Shown piece after piece: positions 63,585 through 64,000 of a stretch of DNA of 64,000 nt. A model generated the notes under the pieces. That model did not search any database, was not told the DNA's origin, and was given only the letters and a program-made list of their open reading frames with translations. Every line of letters starts with the position of its first letter. Position 1 is the stretch's first letter. The DNA comes from Aestuariibius sp. HNIBRBA575 (GTDB lineage: Bacteria > Pseudomonadota > Alphaproteobacteria > Rhodobacterales > Rhodobacteraceae), in assembly GCF_040932005.1 (NCBI RefSeq), contig NZ_CP162414.1:2879501-2943500 (forward strand). Direction: 5' to 3'. Made by a program: the position numbers and the translations under genes.

Positions 63585-63902
63585 ATGGACATCCGATCAC
63601 TTTCTCGCAAAGAGTTGGAAAAACTAAAGGCCAAAATCGACAAACAACTTGAAAAACTGGCCAACGAAGACAAAAAGGCGGCTCTGATCGCTGCTGAGAA
63701 AGCGGCTAAGGCGCATGGGTTTTCCCTGTCTGATCTAACCGGTCAACAAACGGCGCCCAAAAGACGTGCGAAAACACCCAGCGTTGCAAAATACCGCAAC
63801 CCAGCAGACGCAACCCAAACCTGGACCGGACGCGGACGTCAGCCTATTTGGTTCAAAGATGCATTGGCATCTGGAAACTCTGCAGAAAGCATGGAACTCT
63901 GA
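63585..63902 (+). CDS. H-NS family nucleoid-associated protein
   Basis: 105 residues from ATG 63585, with AAGAGGC upstream. The N-terminal coiled-coil SRKELEKLKAKIDKQLEKLA should oligomerise; a basic linker (APKRRAKTPSVA) leads to the C-terminal H-NS DNA-binding motif KYRNPADATQTWTGRGRQPIW, whose GRGRQP loop inserts in the minor groove of AT-rich DNA. Rhodobacteraceae carry several such short H-NS/HvrA-like proteins that silence or tune genes. Upstream 143 bases contain no gene. It is followed 67 bases on by what may be deoD. Confidence 0.9.
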   Translation: MDIRSLSRKELEKLKAKIDKQLEKLANEDKKAALIAAEKAAKAHGFSLSDLTGQQTAPKRRAKTPSVAKYRNPADATQTWTGRGRQPIWFKDALASGNSAESMEL

Positions 63903-63969
63903 CATCAGACTTGGCAGGGGCAATCGTCATGATCGCCTTGCCGCATATTTCTGATAAACGGAGCATTCC

Positions 63970-64000
63970 ATGACTGTTCACATCGGCGCAAAGCCTGGCG
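63970..64000 (+). CDS. Start of a gene, possibly purine nucleoside phosphorylase DeoD
   Basis: Truncated by the window end. ATG 63970 has a GGAG ribosome-binding site (GGAGCATTCC). The ten visible residues MTVHIGAKPG fit the N-terminus of hexameric purine nucleoside phosphorylases (which begin T-x-H-I-x-A-x-x-G), and the purine theme of the window agrees. Ten residues cannot prove it; the name is a guess with that caveat. Confidence 0.4.
   Translation, partial: MTVHIGAKPG

Noticed and set aside
1..64000. tRNA, rRNA, CRISPR arrays, prophage or integrase genes
   Set aside because: None seen on either strand; no regular repeat-spacer pattern, no cloverleaf recognised, no phage structural or recombinase genes.

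Overview
The window looks like chromosomal DNA of a Rhodobacteraceae (Roseobacter-group) alphaproteobacterium. Supporting signs are the ethylmalonyl-CoA pathway genes (ccrA-type and ecm-type), a VPLPA-CTERM surface protein, an H-NS-family protein ending in a GRGRQP-type motif, a LuxI/LuxR pair of the roseobacter style, and coaBC-dut-moeB with 4-base overlaps. The species cannot be named from the sequence. Coding density is very high. I see no rRNA, tRNA, CRISPR array, prophage or insertion sequence.

Layout. 1-8.2 kb: the end of xdhA, then xdhB, xdhC and a four-gene BMP-type ABC importer, nearly all overlapping, closed by a strong terminator. 8.2-20.8 kb: redox enzymes (aldo/keto reductase, FAD oxidoreductase, a haem-b-like membrane protein behind a palindromic operator, a dimethylglycine/sarcosine dehydrogenase-like protein), panC-panB, a VPLPA-CTERM protein, a lipase-like protein, a pirin, a 44-residue lipoprotein, a 2-hydroxyacid dehydrogenase, an SH3b protein and a CDF transporter. 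20.8-32.3 kb: M3 peptidase, coaBC-dut-moeB, cobU with a phosphatase and a GST, yifB/comM, an esterase, gshB, yraN and rsmI. 32.3-42.3 kb: an LpoA-like lipoprotein, glnD, murJ, a rhomboid-fold protein lacking its catalytic residues, trpS, a yghU-type GST, a VOC protein and ilvE. 42.3-45.2 kb: a 688-bp perfect direct repeat carrying a small exported protein and its upstream DNA, flanking uspA and a diverged third paralogue. 45.3-52.5 kb: nfuA-tsaB-rimI, then a second BMP-type importer fused by overlap to a purine nucleoside phosphorylase. 52.6-64 kb: a TSUP transporter with a TIGR02186-type partner, an SDR, a RecD-like helicase, luxI, luxR and a small conserved-looking ORF, ccrA, an acyltransferase, ecm, an hns-like gene and probably the first codons of deoD.

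How it fits together. The strongest theme is purine scavenging. The second importer plus phosphorylase would bring in nucleosides and release bases. The first importer, translationally coupled to xanthine dehydrogenase, would bring in a purine that Xdh oxidises to urate. ccrA and ecm support acetyl-CoA/C2 assimilation through the ethylmalonyl-CoA pathway. The least explained region is 42.3-45.2 kb, with its identical repeats and a shared 27-bp element upstream of all three small exported-protein genes.
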